From an uncultured Clostridia bacterium (GTDB taxonomy: Bacteria; Bacillota; Clostridia; Oscillospirales; Acutalibacteraceae), in the NCBI GenBank assembly GCA_945863885.1, contig CAMAZY010000007.1:22738-86737 (forward strand): a stretch of 64,000 nt of DNA, given 5' to 3'. Below the pieces are notes generated by a model. That model saw nothing but the letters and a program-made list of their open reading frames with translations, was not told the origin of the DNA and made no database searches. Shown here in pieces: positions 44,656-52,639 of the stretch; the first letter of the stretch is position 1, and the number at the start of each line of letters is the position of its first letter. Both the position numbers and the translations under genes were made by a program.

Positions 44656-45561
44656 TTACTCCTGTTTTAAAAAGGCAAGCACGTCCTTTGCTGTCCGTTC
44701 GCCCTCATCATAGACGAAAATGTGTCCCGACGTTTCATAGGTGATAAGCGTCGCATCGGGACAGACCTCTTTGAACCGTTCACTTTGATAATACGGCATG
44801 GTTTTGTCGTCCCTTCCCCAGATGCAAAGCACCGGTATGCCCTCTTCGGCAACCGCCTTGTAGCCGAGAATCGTCTTGTCGGTTTTCAGAATCGTATTGC
44901 GAAGCGACGAAAGTGTACACCGCAAAAAGCCCTTATACTGAATGGCATCGGCAAACGCTTTTTCGTAATAGTCCTTTTCCTCGGTCGGTGAATAGTGCAT
45001 TTCGCTTGCGCAGGACTTGAGAAGAGTCTTGCTTCCGATGAGATTGAAAATAAAGGTGCCTATACCCGGGATATCGCTCAGCTTCATATAAAACGGCGGC
45101 TTGAAGCTGTCCATACCGGCGGGCGCAAGCAAGATAAGCTTTTTCACCCGTCCGGGATACAGACGGCAAAACGCCGTCGTCACCGAACCGCCCATGGACG
45201 TGCCGGCAAGATAGAATGTTTCGTCACCTAAAAGCGCTTCGGTCAGCTCCTTGAGCTGGTTTGCAAAAAACTCCGGTGTATAGTCCGCCTCGACCCGTTC
45301 GGAATAGCCCCGTCCCAACAGATCATAGCGCAGGACACGGTAGCCCGCCGCAACGAGGGCGTCAAAAAGCTTATCGTATATGTAATACGGTGTGGCGTAG
45401 CCGTGAACCAGTACAACCGGTTCCCCCTCGCCTTTCATTTCATAATGGGTATTGCCGCCCGGAAGCGAAATGAAACTTCCTGCGATCTTTTTGCGCTCCT
45501 CATCGGTCAGATCAAGCTTTTCGGCTTTTTTGGCTAATGCCGTGTATTCGGATTTTTCCAT
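44656..45561 (-). CDS. Alpha/beta hydrolase
   Basis: 301 aa from ATG 45561 with AAGGGGTA upstream. Motifs: V-L-V-H-G-Y (oxyanion region, about 50-55), R-Y-D-L-L-G-R-G-Y-S, nucleophile elbow G-T-S122-M-G-G, W-G-R-D-D-K-T-M for the Asp, and S-G-H near the end for the His. A complete triad, so it should be active. Substrate class (ester, C-C bond or haloperoxidase-like) cannot be told. No signal peptide. Confidence 0.85.
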   Translation of the reverse strand: MEKSEYTALAKKAEKLDLTDEERKKIAGSFISLPGGNTHYEMKGEGEPVVLVHGYATPYYIYDKLFDALVAAGYRVLRYDLLGRGYSERVEADYTPEFFANQLKELTEALLGDETFYLAGTSMGGSVTTAFCRLYPGRVKKLILLAPAGMDSFKPPFYMKLSDIPGIGTFIFNLIGSKTLLKSCASEMHYSPTEEKDYYEKAFADAIQYKGFLRCTLSSLRNTILKTDKTILGYKAVAEEGIPVLCIWGRDDKTMPYYQSERFKEVCPDATLITYETSGHIFVYDEGERTAKDVLAFLKQE

Positions 45562-45601
45562 ACTGTTACCCCTTATCATTCATATTGATTTGCTTACTAC
45601 C

Positions 45602-45618
45602 GCTTATTATACATAAGC
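45602..45618 (-). promoter_or_regulatory. Inverted repeat over the -10 region of the hydrolase gene
   Basis: GCTTAT (45602-45607) and ATAAGC (45613-45618) flank 5 bases, and the rc contains TATAAT. It may be an operator; no good -35 box is seen. Confidence 0.35.
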
Positions 45619-45654
45619 AGGGATATTTCATTTTTGTTTTTTGTAGATATCAGA

Positions 45655-45852
45655 ACAATGTTTAGGGAAGCTCTGATTAAATCTGATGTGCAGATTGCGC
45701 CGTCAAATTTTTCGTCAGAAAAGTGCAAAAACTGTGCAGGAATCCTGGCGGATTTCAAGCAGTTTTTGTGCTGTTCTGGCGGAAAATTTGCAAGTAAGCT
45801 GTACATCAAAGCATTTGCTGTGATTTATTCAGAGGTTACTTAACTCTATTGT
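45655..45852. mobile_element. MITE-like foldback element, about 198 bases
   Basis: The two ends are inverted copies: ACAAT (45655) and ATTGT (45852), then CTCTGATTAAATC against CTCTGAATAAATC (18 of 23 positions match over the terminal block). Farther in, CAAATTTTTCGTCAG with AGTGCAAAAACTG matches the reverse complement of the right half in about 26 of 31 positions. The whole unit can fold into one long hairpin with a short loop near 45750. It has no transposase gene. Flanking target-site duplication is unclear. Confidence 0.65.
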
Positions 45853-46021
45853 AACATATAAGGATGTGAAAAACAACGTTGAATGAAAAAGTAAAGGCAA
45901 ATATAATCATTAAAAATCACAAATACAGCAAGAATCATGAAGTTGTCACATTCAAATTCAGAACCGTTTTCTTCACCACGAAGCTTTATGCAGATACTGC
46001 AAGTGGGTGAAAATGGTTCTT
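45853..46021. other. Spacer between the foldback element and the spoVA terminator
   Basis: No gene or clear signal. A 79-codon frame on the minus strand (45846-46085) crosses the terminator hairpin, lacks a ribosome site and is dismissed. Confidence 0.4.
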
Positions 46022-46056
46022 TGAAAAGCAAAAGCGGCAGATTTCTCCGCCGCTTT
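46022..46056 (-). terminator. Terminator of the spoVA operon
   Basis: On the minus strand AAAGCGGC and GCCGCTTT with a 10-base loop, then TTGCTTTTC. It begins 30 bases after the spoVAE stop. Confidence 0.75.
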
Positions 46057-46085
46057 AGACAATGAATACTTTGAAGTGACATCAT

Positions 46086-46451
46086 CTACTTCTCTTTCGG
46101 TTTGGCAAAAACCGAAACAATCAGTCCGCTGAGGATAGCCGCCATCACGCCCGCCGAAGCCGCACACAGCGGCCCCGTCAGAACGCCCATAAGCCCCTCC
46201 TTACTTACGGCAAGCTTCGTTTTTGCCGCAAGATTATACCCGAAGCCGACAAGAGGCACCGTCGCCCCGCTGCCTGCGAAGCGAACAACCGGTGCATAAA
46301 GCCCGAGAGCTCCGAGAACAACACCCACTACAACGAACAGCACAAGAATCTTGCCGGGGGTAAGCTTTGTCAGATCAATGAGAAGCTGACCGACAACACA
46401 GATAAGACCGCCGACCAAAAAAGCCTTCAAAAGAGCTAAAAAGATCGTCAT
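46086..46451 (-). CDS. spoVAE: Stage V sporulation protein AE
   Basis: 121 aa, three to four membrane helices. K-A-F-L-V-G-G-L-I-C-V-V-G-Q (about 9-22), the G-x-G-A-T-V-P-L-V-G-F-G motif (about 61-72) and the K-x-G-L-M-G-V-L-T-G motif match SpoVAE(b). It is part of the channel that moves Ca-dipicolinate into the forespore and out on germination. Overlaps the small gene upstream by 4 bases. Confidence 0.92.
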   Translation of the reverse strand: MTIFLALLKAFLVGGLICVVGQLLIDLTKLTPGKILVLFVVVGVVLGALGLYAPVVRFAGSGATVPLVGFGYNLAAKTKLAVSKEGLMGVLTGPLCAASAGVMAAILSGLIVSVFAKPKEK

Positions 46452-46654
46452 TTCATCACCGCCTTCACCTTGGCTGCCAAACGCTTCATACGCTTTTTAT
46501 CGCTAAAAACGCAAAAGCCGACCGTACAGACAAACAGTATCACCGTCAGAGCCGAAACAATTTTCTTTGCGGTATAGAGAAAGTGACCGCACCGTAACAG
46601 GCAGAAAACCGCCTTAAACGCCGAAACCGGATTCAAAACTAAGCCCCCTATCAA
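46448..46654 (-). CDS. Small membrane protein inside the spoVA cluster
   Basis: 68 aa if translated from TTG 46654, which overlaps the spoVAD stop by 4 bases; an in-frame TTG at 46636 has a better GGGGG site and gives about 62 aa. One hydrophobic helix (about 33-52 of the longer form) and a strongly basic tail (K-K-R-M-K-R). The overlaps on both sides imply co-translation with the spoVA genes. It is not SpoVAEa, which is about 200 aa. No family recognised. Confidence 0.6.
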   Translation of the reverse strand: MIGGLVLNPVSAFKAVFCLLRCGHFLYTAKKIVSALTVILFVCTVGFCVFSDKKRMKRLAAKVKAVMK

Positions 46655-47670
46655 TCTTTTATGATTCTCACCGCATGAGAGATACCCGGTATGCTTTCGC
46701 CCTGAAGCGAGGAAACGGGCGACATCAGTGCACCGGTTGCGGCGAATAAAATTTTTCTGAATTTATTTTTTCTCATCGAGTTTAAAATATACGAGCATAG
46801 CACGCTGGCACTGCAGCCGCAGCCCGAACCGCCTGCGTGGACGTCCTGCTTTTCAAGGTCAAAAATCATCAGTCCGCAGTCCCGGTGAACGCTCCGGATG
46901 TTGATGCCGTGCTCCTTTTCGGTCAGCTGACACAAAAGCTCGCTTCCGACCGAACCCAGGTCACCGGTCAGAATCATATCGTAATCGGACGGCGACGTGC
47001 CGGTGTCTTTCAAGAAGCCGCAGATGGTATCACACGCGGCAGGTGCCATTGCCGCCCCCATATTGTTCGCGTCCGTGATGTCGTAATCGACGATTTTACC
47101 GATACGGACGGCGTCAATGTACGGGTTTGACTCATGCTGTCGCTTTCCGAGAATCGCCGCACCGGCGCCCGTGACCGTCCACTGTGCCGTCGGGGTCCGC
47201 TGCCCACCGTATTCAAGCGGCTGTCTGAACTGCTTTTCCGCCGAGCAAAAGTGGGAACAGGTGGCGGCGGCGGTGTAGGAAAAAGCGCCCGTCTCGATCG
47301 CCATCGACGCCAAAAGCAAGCTCAGCGACATCGTCGAACAAGCGGAAAACAGTCCGGCAAACGGAATTCCGAGCCCTCTGATTCCGAAAGCGGAGCCGGT
47401 GCATTGATTGAGTAAATCGCCCGAAAAAATCGCCTGAATCTGAGACGCTCTTAAGTTCGCTTTGGCAATCGACTTTTCGGCCGCCGTTTTTAAGAACTTG
47501 CTTTCCGCCTTTTCCCACGAGTCAAGACCGAGGGTACCGTCAAAAAAGATTTCGTCAAAATATTTTCCGAGCGGCCCCTCCCCTTCTTTTTTTCCGACGA
47601 CGGCGGCGTTTGAAATAATTTCCGGTTTTGTTTCAAGAAGAATTGTTGCGTTTCCCTGTCTTGTTGCCAT
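46651..47670 (-). CDS. spoVAD: Stage V sporulation protein AD
   Basis: 339 aa, thiolase-like fold without the thiolase catalytic set. SpoVAD binds dipicolinic acid on the inner spore membrane. E-K-A-E-S-K-F-L, S-G-D-L-L-N-Q-C, the H-F-C-S-A-E-K-Q-F-R motif and G-G-S-G-C-G-C-S-A are all family features. It follows spoVAC by 6 bases. Confidence 0.95.
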   Translation of the reverse strand: MATRQGNATILLETKPEIISNAAVVGKKEGEGPLGKYFDEIFFDGTLGLDSWEKAESKFLKTAAEKSIAKANLRASQIQAIFSGDLLNQCTGSAFGIRGLGIPFAGLFSACSTMSLSLLLASMAIETGAFSYTAAATCSHFCSAEKQFRQPLEYGGQRTPTAQWTVTGAGAAILGKRQHESNPYIDAVRIGKIVDYDITDANNMGAAMAPAACDTICGFLKDTGTSPSDYDMILTGDLGSVGSELLCQLTEKEHGINIRSVHRDCGLMIFDLEKQDVHAGGSGCGCSASVLCSYILNSMRKNKFRKILFAATGALMSPVSSLQGESIPGISHAVRIIKD

Positions 47671-47676
47671 TGTTTC

Positions 47677-48123
47677 TTACCTCAGAATCTGTATCAGATA
47701 AATAATAAAGCCGTAGACCGCTGCGCTGCCGCAGCCGAAAACGATGACCGGCCCCGCAATATGGAACATCTGTGCACACGTTCCGAGCACAAAGCCCTCG
47801 CTTTTAAACTCCATCGCCGGTGAAACGATTGAATTGGCGAAGCCCGTAATCGGCACCATCGTCCCGGCTCCTGCGTGCTTGGCTATCTTATCGAACACGC
47901 CAAGTCCCGTCAGAAGGGCGGTTATCGCAATCAATATCGTCAGCACCAGCGTTTTGCTTTGATCCTGCGTCATCGTTGTCTTTTTAAAGGCCTGACTTAA
48001 GCCCTCCGCAAAACAGCAGATAGCGCCGCCGACTAAAAAAGCCTTGAAGCAGTCAAGCAAAACGGGAGAATTCGGGGAAGCTCTTTTCGTCATCTTGTCA
48101 TATTCTTTATTCGAAATCGACAT
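47677..48123 (-). CDS. spoVAC: Stage V sporulation protein AC
   Basis: 148 aa from ATG 48123 with AAAGGAGCG upstream. Four membrane helices and the paired motifs K-A-F-L-V-G-G-A-I-C and G-A-G-T-M-V-P-I-T-G-F-A-N-S. In B. subtilis SpoVAC is a mechanosensitive channel for dipicolinate. First gene of the cluster. I could not assign a sigma-G promoter in 48124-48343 with confidence. Confidence 0.94.
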   Translation of the reverse strand: MSISNKEYDKMTKRASPNSPVLLDCFKAFLVGGAICCFAEGLSQAFKKTTMTQDQSKTLVLTILIAITALLTGLGVFDKIAKHAGAGTMVPITGFANSIVSPAMEFKSEGFVLGTCAQMFHIAGPVIVFGCGSAAVYGFIIYLIQILR

Positions 48124-48343
48124 GGTACGCTCCTTTCGGCAAAGAAAAGCCGGATTTATGTTTTTCTTCGAAGATATTTTTTCCGTACGGGTCAAGAATA
48201 TACATCGATAAGCGAATAATGTCTTGTCCTATCGGTTTGTCCGTTTGTTCGACTCAAGAAACAATCAACAGAATCAGATGTAATGTATACAAAGTTTAAC
48301 CTATCGAAACCAAATCTTAACCTTTCTTTCATATCAGTATGTT

Positions 48344-48378
48344 ACATTTTATATGACAAAATGTGTTAATCTGTAACA
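48344..48378 (+). promoter_or_regulatory. Nested inverted repeats upstream of the acyl-activating gene
   Basis: ACATTTT (48344-48350) and AAAATGT (48358-48364) form a perfect 7-bp palindrome; an outer TGTTAC (48340-48345) faces GTAACA (48373-48378). The site ends 15 bases before the GTG start and could be a repressor operator. Confidence 0.45.
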
Positions 48379-48393
48379 AATGGAGGGGGTTTC

Positions 48394-50025
48394 GTGAGGC
48401 GAAACGAAAAAAAACAAAAGCCGTCTTTACCGCTTCACAGCTTCAATGAAATGCTTCGCTTTTGCCGTGATACTTTCGGAGACCGACCGGCTTTTTCTTA
48501 CAGAATAAACAAGGAAGAAACGGAAACGGTTACGTTTCATGCCTTCTATCTTGATGTTCTGCGGCTTTCCGGCTCGTTTTCCCGTTTCGGACTTTCCGAA
48601 AAGCGCATTGCTCTTATCGGAGCGAACAGCTACGAATGGATCGTGTCGTATTTCGCCGTTGTCTGCCTCGGTGCCCGTGTTGTCCCCGTTGACAAAGAAA
48701 TTCCGGAAGCTGAACTTGTTTCTATATTAAAAAGAAGCGGCTGTGCGGCTGTAATTTATTCGGAAGAATACGCCGGAAAAGCGAAAGCCGCCGCCAAGGA
48801 CGCACTGCTTCTTTTTCCGCTTTCTCAAATCCGGAGCCTTATGAAAACGGATTGCGGAGACTTCCGGCTTGCGGACAGTCTCCCCGGTGAAACGGAAGCT
48901 TGCGTCGTTTTTACCTCGGGAACAACCGGCAGGAGTAAGGGCGTCCTTCTTTCGCACGAAAACCTTGTGTCCGACGCTGTCGCCTGCACGAGAGCGGTCG
49001 AGGACTACAAAAAGTGCCTGCTGATTCTTCCTGCTCACCACACGTTCGGGCTTGTCGCCGGAATTCTGGTGCCGATGCTCAAAGGCTGTGCGCTTTTTAT
49101 CAGTTCGAGTGTCCGACGGCTCTCTAAGGATATTGCCTTTTTCCGTCCGCAGGCGCTTGTGTTGGTGCCGGTCATGGCGGAAACGCTGTATAAAAAGATA
49201 TGGGCGGCGGCCGAAGCCGGAGGAAAGAGCGAAAAGTTAGCAAAAGCCGTCCGGCTCAGCAGCTTCCTTTTAAAGTTTCATATTGACCTTCGGCGAAAGC
49301 TTTTCCGGGAAGTTATCGACTCGTTAGGCGGAGAGCTTCAGGGCATCGTCTGCGGCGGTGCGGCGGCGGACGAAGAATATAGTAAGGGCTTTTTTCGCTT
49401 CGGAATCGACTTTTTTAGCGGCTACGGCATCACCGAATGCTCGCCCGTCGTCAGCGTCAACCGTAAAAACGCCTGCCGTCCGCTTTCCGTCGGTCAAAAG
49501 CTTTCCTGTAACCAAATCAGAATCACGGACAAAGACGAAAACGGGATTGGAAATGTCGAAGTCAAGGGTACCAACGTCTTTTCGGGCTATCTCGACAGTC
49601 CCGAAGAGGAAGCGGACAGCTTCAACGACGGTTGGTTCCGGACGGGCGACATCGGAAAAACCGACAAGGACGGCTTTCTGTATCTGACGGGCAGAAAGAA
49701 AAATCTGATTATTCTTTCCAACGGCAAGAACGTTTCGCCCGAAGAAATGGAAACGGTTCTCAGCCGGAATCCCTGTATCCGTGAAGTCGTCGTCTATGAA
49801 AAGGACGGAAAGATAACCGCCGAAATTTTCCCCGACAAAAGGAATCCCGGCGGACAAACAGAAAAGAATATTAACGATGCCGTCAATGCCTTTAACAAAT
49901 CGGAACCGGCCTATAAAAATATTGAAAAGGTTGTCATCAGGGATTGCGCATTCGAGAAAACCACGACAATGAAAATTATACGAAAATACGAAAAAACAGA
50001 AAAAGGAGACAACGTCCATGCATGA
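48394..50025 (+). CDS. AMP-forming acyl-CoA/acyl-ACP synthetase
   Basis: 543 aa from GTG 48394, preceded by GGAGGGGG. ANL-superfamily adenylase: P-loop T-S-G-T-T-G-R-S-K-G-V (about 173-183), G-Y-G-I-T-E-C-S-P-V (about 346-355), T-G-D-I-G-K, and the C-terminal T-T-T-M-K-I-I-R with the catalytic Lys. It makes an acyl adenylate and passes it on. An acyl carrier protein gene overlaps its end by 8 bases, so loading of that ACP is the likely job. The native acid could be a fatty acid. Confidence 0.85.
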   Translation: MRRNEKKQKPSLPLHSFNEMLRFCRDTFGDRPAFSYRINKEETETVTFHAFYLDVLRLSGSFSRFGLSEKRIALIGANSYEWIVSYFAVVCLGARVVPVDKEIPEAELVSILKRSGCAAVIYSEEYAGKAKAAAKDALLLFPLSQIRSLMKTDCGDFRLADSLPGETEACVVFTSGTTGRSKGVLLSHENLVSDAVACTRAVEDYKKCLLILPAHHTFGLVAGILVPMLKGCALFISSSVRRLSKDIAFFRPQALVLVPVMAETLYKKIWAAAEAGGKSEKLAKAVRLSSFLLKFHIDLRRKLFREVIDSLGGELQGIVCGGAAADEEYSKGFFRFGIDFFSGYGITECSPVVSVNRKNACRPLSVGQKLSCNQIRITDKDENGIGNVEVKGTNVFSGYLDSPEEEADSFNDGWFRTGDIGKTDKDGFLYLTGRKKNLIILSNGKNVSPEEMETVLSRNPCIREVVVYEKDGKITAEIFPDKRNPGGQTEKNINDAVNAFNKSEPAYKNIEKVVIRDCAFEKTTTMKIIRKYEKTEKGDNVHA

Positions 50026-50242
50026 AAAACTGATTGCGATTTTAAGTGAATACACCGAAATCACGGACAAGCCCATCACCGAAGACACCTTGATTTTACG
50101 GGATCTCGGGCTGAATTCCTATGCGCTTGCCGAAATGGCGGGCGATGTCGAAGACGAATTCGGAATCGAATTTTCCGACAGTGATCTGATGAAAATCCAG
50201 ACGGTCGGCGACGTCCTCAACTACATTAGAAGCCGGCAATAA
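50018..50242 (+). CDS. Acyl carrier protein
   Basis: 74 aa. Four-helix ACP. The phosphopantetheine site reads L-G-L-N-S34-Y; the usual Asp before the Ser is Asn, which may weaken recognition by the standard ACP synthase. It is a dedicated ACP and not the fatty-acid AcpP, judged by its location next to a synthetase and by no fab genes being near. Translationally coupled to the synthetase. Confidence 0.85.
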   Translation: MHEKLIAILSEYTEITDKPITEDTLILRDLGLNSYALAEMAGDVEDEFGIEFSDSDLMKIQTVGDVLNYIRSRQ

Positions 50243-50251
50243 GCCAAAAAA

Positions 50252-50285
50252 GCAAGGCGGATTTCTTCCTTCGCCTTGCTTTTTA
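50252..50285 (+). terminator. Terminator of the acyl synthetase-ACP operon
   Basis: AAAAAGCAAGGCG and CGCCTTGCTTTTT form a 13-bp stem around a 12-base loop; works on both strands. Confidence 0.85.
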
Positions 50286-50297
50286 TATGAAAAGAAA

Positions 50298-50333
50298 CGA
50301 CTGACCTCAAACGAAGTCAGTCGCTTTTTATGT
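50298..50333 (-). terminator. Terminator of the parvulin gene
   Basis: On the minus strand GCGACTGAC and GTCAGTCG pair and are followed by TTTCTTTTC; on the plus strand CTTTTT follows. Confidence 0.75.
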
Positions 50334-50340
50334 GTGAAGC

Positions 50341-52248
50341 TTAGCCCATAAGAGACTGTGAGTAATTCTTCAGGCTGTTCTTGATGAGTTTAATAAAGAA
50401 TTTTTCGGAATTTTCCAATGTCTTGGCGTTTTCCTTCGTAATCGTAACGGTATCAGACTGCATAAGCGCAGTGATGTATTCGCTCAGTTCGCTTGCCGCA
50501 AGAGCGTTTCGTACATTGGTTTCCCATGTCGTGTCGCTGCTCTTGACAAAGCGCATGATGTGATAGCCGTATTGGGTTTCGACGATACCGACATCGCCCG
50601 CTTTCCGTCCTTCTTTCAGACACCAGTCCTCAAACTCGGAAGCCATTTTGCCTTTTTCTACATTGGTATAAAGTCCGCCCTGTGAGCCGTTGCTGTCGGC
50701 GGTGTATTCCTTGGCAAGCTTGGCAAAGGAGGCGGCGGTTTTGTCGCCGTCAAGATACTCTTTGAGGATATCCTGCGCCTTCTTGTAGGTTTCCTTATCG
50801 GTTGCGGTGTCTCCGTTTACGGCAAGGTCAACCGTAACGTCGCTGTACTTGGAAACGTCAAGGGTTTCAACCTTAACTTCGGGAGCGGCGGTTGTGGTTT
50901 CTTTTTCGGTTGCCGCTTCGGTTGTTTCAGCCTTGGCGGCTTCGGTGGCTGTCTCGCCCTCAGCCGTTGTTGCCTGAGCAGCTTCTGTTGCTTCTTCGGT
51001 GGGTTCTTCGGCCGGTTCTTCGGTTGTGGTAGCTGTGCTGTCCTCCTCAGGGAACTTGATCAGGATGTGTCTGACGTCATACGTTTTGGAGTCCGGAGCC
51101 TTGTGAGCCGGGTCAACCATCAGATATACGGTATAGCCTGTATCGGCCGACTCAACAACACGCGTTGCATTTTTTCCGGTCTTGGCGGAGAAGAGCCACT
51201 CAAGAACCTCTTCGTCGAAGCCCATCTGCGAAAGCGTGCTGTAATTGACATCGCTTTGAAGCGTCAGCGAATCATCGGTAAGAATCTTTTCGTAGTCAAC
51301 ATTGTCGTTTGCCTTTTCAAGCTCGCTGACCGCTTTCTTGAAGCTTTCTTCGTCTTTTGAATCCGCCGCAAGCTTATCGGCAACCTTCTTTGCGGCCGCC
51401 ATGGTTTCGTCCGTTACCGATGGGGTTCCGGCTTCCTTGTCTTCGACGGTTTCGGCCTTGACCACATATCCTCTGAAGGATACAACGGCGTAATCGGCCG
51501 TGTTTTCTTTATATTCCTTTGCGATCTGCTTGTCGGTGTAACCGTTTGCAAGCTCATCGGTCTTACTTTCTCCGACAAGGGCAAGAAGCTGCTCTTCCTC
51601 GAGTATTTTTCTGTAAAGACTTTCGGTCATACCGTTGTCGAAGCTTGCACGAAGATAGGCCGCAAAAGAGTAGTTGTTTGCCTTTGCAGTTTCTTTGATC
51701 TGATCGATTGCCAATTCAATCGTCGCACGCTGTTCGTCACCGATGGTGATGCCGCGTTGTTCGGCTTCTTTGACACAAGCTTTTACAAGCTTGATTCTCT
51801 GCTTTGCGGTATAGGCAAAGAAATCGGTCCACATCGGCGTCTGACCCTCCGGGAAGCCCTCGATATCGCCGAGGATTCCGTTATATACCTGCGTATCGGG
51901 CGACGAGTAAAAATCGATACCGGTAGACGAGGAATCGTACTGTCCGAGTTCTTCATATGTGTAATTGTAAGCGTAGTTGTAATAATAGCTGTACTCCGGC
52001 TGTGTAACCTTGATGTCGCCGACGTAAAACGCCGTTTTGTTGCGGTCCGCAATGCCCGTAAGATTCACGACCATTCCGGCTACTCCGCCGACAAGCGCAA
52101 GCACCAATAAAACCGTAATCACCTTTGCGATCTTGGCGCTGGAATCCGCACTGATGGATTTTTTTGCGTTTTTCTTTGCGGCCTTGGCAATACGGGCCTT
52201 TCGTTCCTCACGGTAAAGCTCTGCGGCTGATTTTTCTTGTTTTGCCAT
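50341..52248 (-). CDS. Membrane-anchored PrsA/SurA-like peptidyl-prolyl isomerase
   Basis: 635 aa from ATG 52248; an ATG at 52260 overlaps the AAAGGA site. Cytoplasmic basic head (about 1-36), one membrane helix (about 40-64), and an outer SurA_N-like helical region (about 70-380). A parvulin domain is split: R-H-I-L-I-K-F near 393 starts it, and G-S-Q-G-G-L ... G-Y-H-I-M near 540-585 ends it. A 60-residue Thr/Glu/Ala-rich stretch (about 404-463) interrupts the domain. It should help fold exported proteins. Confidence 0.85.
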   Translation of the reverse strand: MAKQEKSAAELYREERKARIAKAAKKNAKKSISADSSAKIAKVITVLLVLALVGGVAGMVVNLTGIADRNKTAFYVGDIKVTQPEYSYYYNYAYNYTYEELGQYDSSSTGIDFYSSPDTQVYNGILGDIEGFPEGQTPMWTDFFAYTAKQRIKLVKACVKEAEQRGITIGDEQRATIELAIDQIKETAKANNYSFAAYLRASFDNGMTESLYRKILEEEQLLALVGESKTDELANGYTDKQIAKEYKENTADYAVVSFRGYVVKAETVEDKEAGTPSVTDETMAAAKKVADKLAADSKDEESFKKAVSELEKANDNVDYEKILTDDSLTLQSDVNYSTLSQMGFDEEVLEWLFSAKTGKNATRVVESADTGYTVYLMVDPAHKAPDSKTYDVRHILIKFPEEDSTATTTEEPAEEPTEEATEAAQATTAEGETATEAAKAETTEAATEKETTTAAPEVKVETLDVSKYSDVTVDLAVNGDTATDKETYKKAQDILKEYLDGDKTAASFAKLAKEYTADSNGSQGGLYTNVEKGKMASEFEDWCLKEGRKAGDVGIVETQYGYHIMRFVKSSDTTWETNVRNALAASELSEYITALMQSDTVTITKENAKTLENSEKFFIKLIKNSLKNYSQSLMG

Positions 52249-52341
52249 CTGAAAACTCATCCTTTACTTAATTTTTTCTAACAGCTGACTGTAAAAAGGT
52301 GTTCTTTATCCGGAACGGACATCACACCAAGCGTAAAGATT

Positions 52342-52370
52342 ATTTTATACCATTGCGCTCAAAAAAGCAA
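52342..52370 (-). promoter_or_regulatory. Promoter of the parvulin gene
   Basis: TTGCTT (rc of 52365-52370), 17 bases, TAAAAT (rc of 52342-52347). The rest of 52371-52541 holds no feature. Confidence 0.6.
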
Positions 52371-52541
52371 GTCATTTTACTCAATTGACAAAAAATCCGT
52401 TACATCGGCTCAGAAAGCTGTTTTATTCGGTTTCATAGTACTTGAATAACTTTAACAATAGCTAAAACATAAGAAAAAAGTATGTCCTGCCGCCTCAAAA
52501 TCCGTATCTTTGTACTTTCAACGGCTTCTTTCTATTTCTTC

Positions 52542-52570
52542 TTGACAAATCGAAAAATCTGCTCTAAAAT
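52542..52570 (+). promoter_or_regulatory. Promoter of the sigma4/XRE regulator operon
   Basis: TTGACA (52542-52547), 17 bases, TAAAAT (52565-52570). Confidence 0.75.
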
Positions 52571-52579
52571 GAAATTGTT

Positions 52580-52593
52580 CGAACATTTGTTCG
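52580..52593 (+). promoter_or_regulatory. LexA (SOS) box
   Basis: CGAACATTTGTTCG matches the Gram-positive LexA consensus CGAAC-N4-GTTCG exactly. It lies 10 bases after the -10 box, over the transcript start. An overlapping palindrome TGTTCGAACA (52577-52586) extends the symmetry. Confidence 0.7.
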
Positions 52594-52639
52594 GTTATCT
52601 ACGCATTGATTTTCCGATACGAAAGGAGACGTTATAAAA

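Noticed and set aside
45634..45843. 69-codon open frame on the plus strand
   Set aside because: It lies almost wholly inside the foldback element, whose inverted repeat explains it; no ribosome site.
45846..46085. 79-codon open frame on the minus strand next to spoVAE
   Set aside because: Crosses the spoVA terminator hairpin and has no ribosome site.
48124..48343. Sigma-G promoter for spoVAC
   Set aside because: TGTATA-like -35 matches exist but none has a fitting CATA-type -10 at the right distance.
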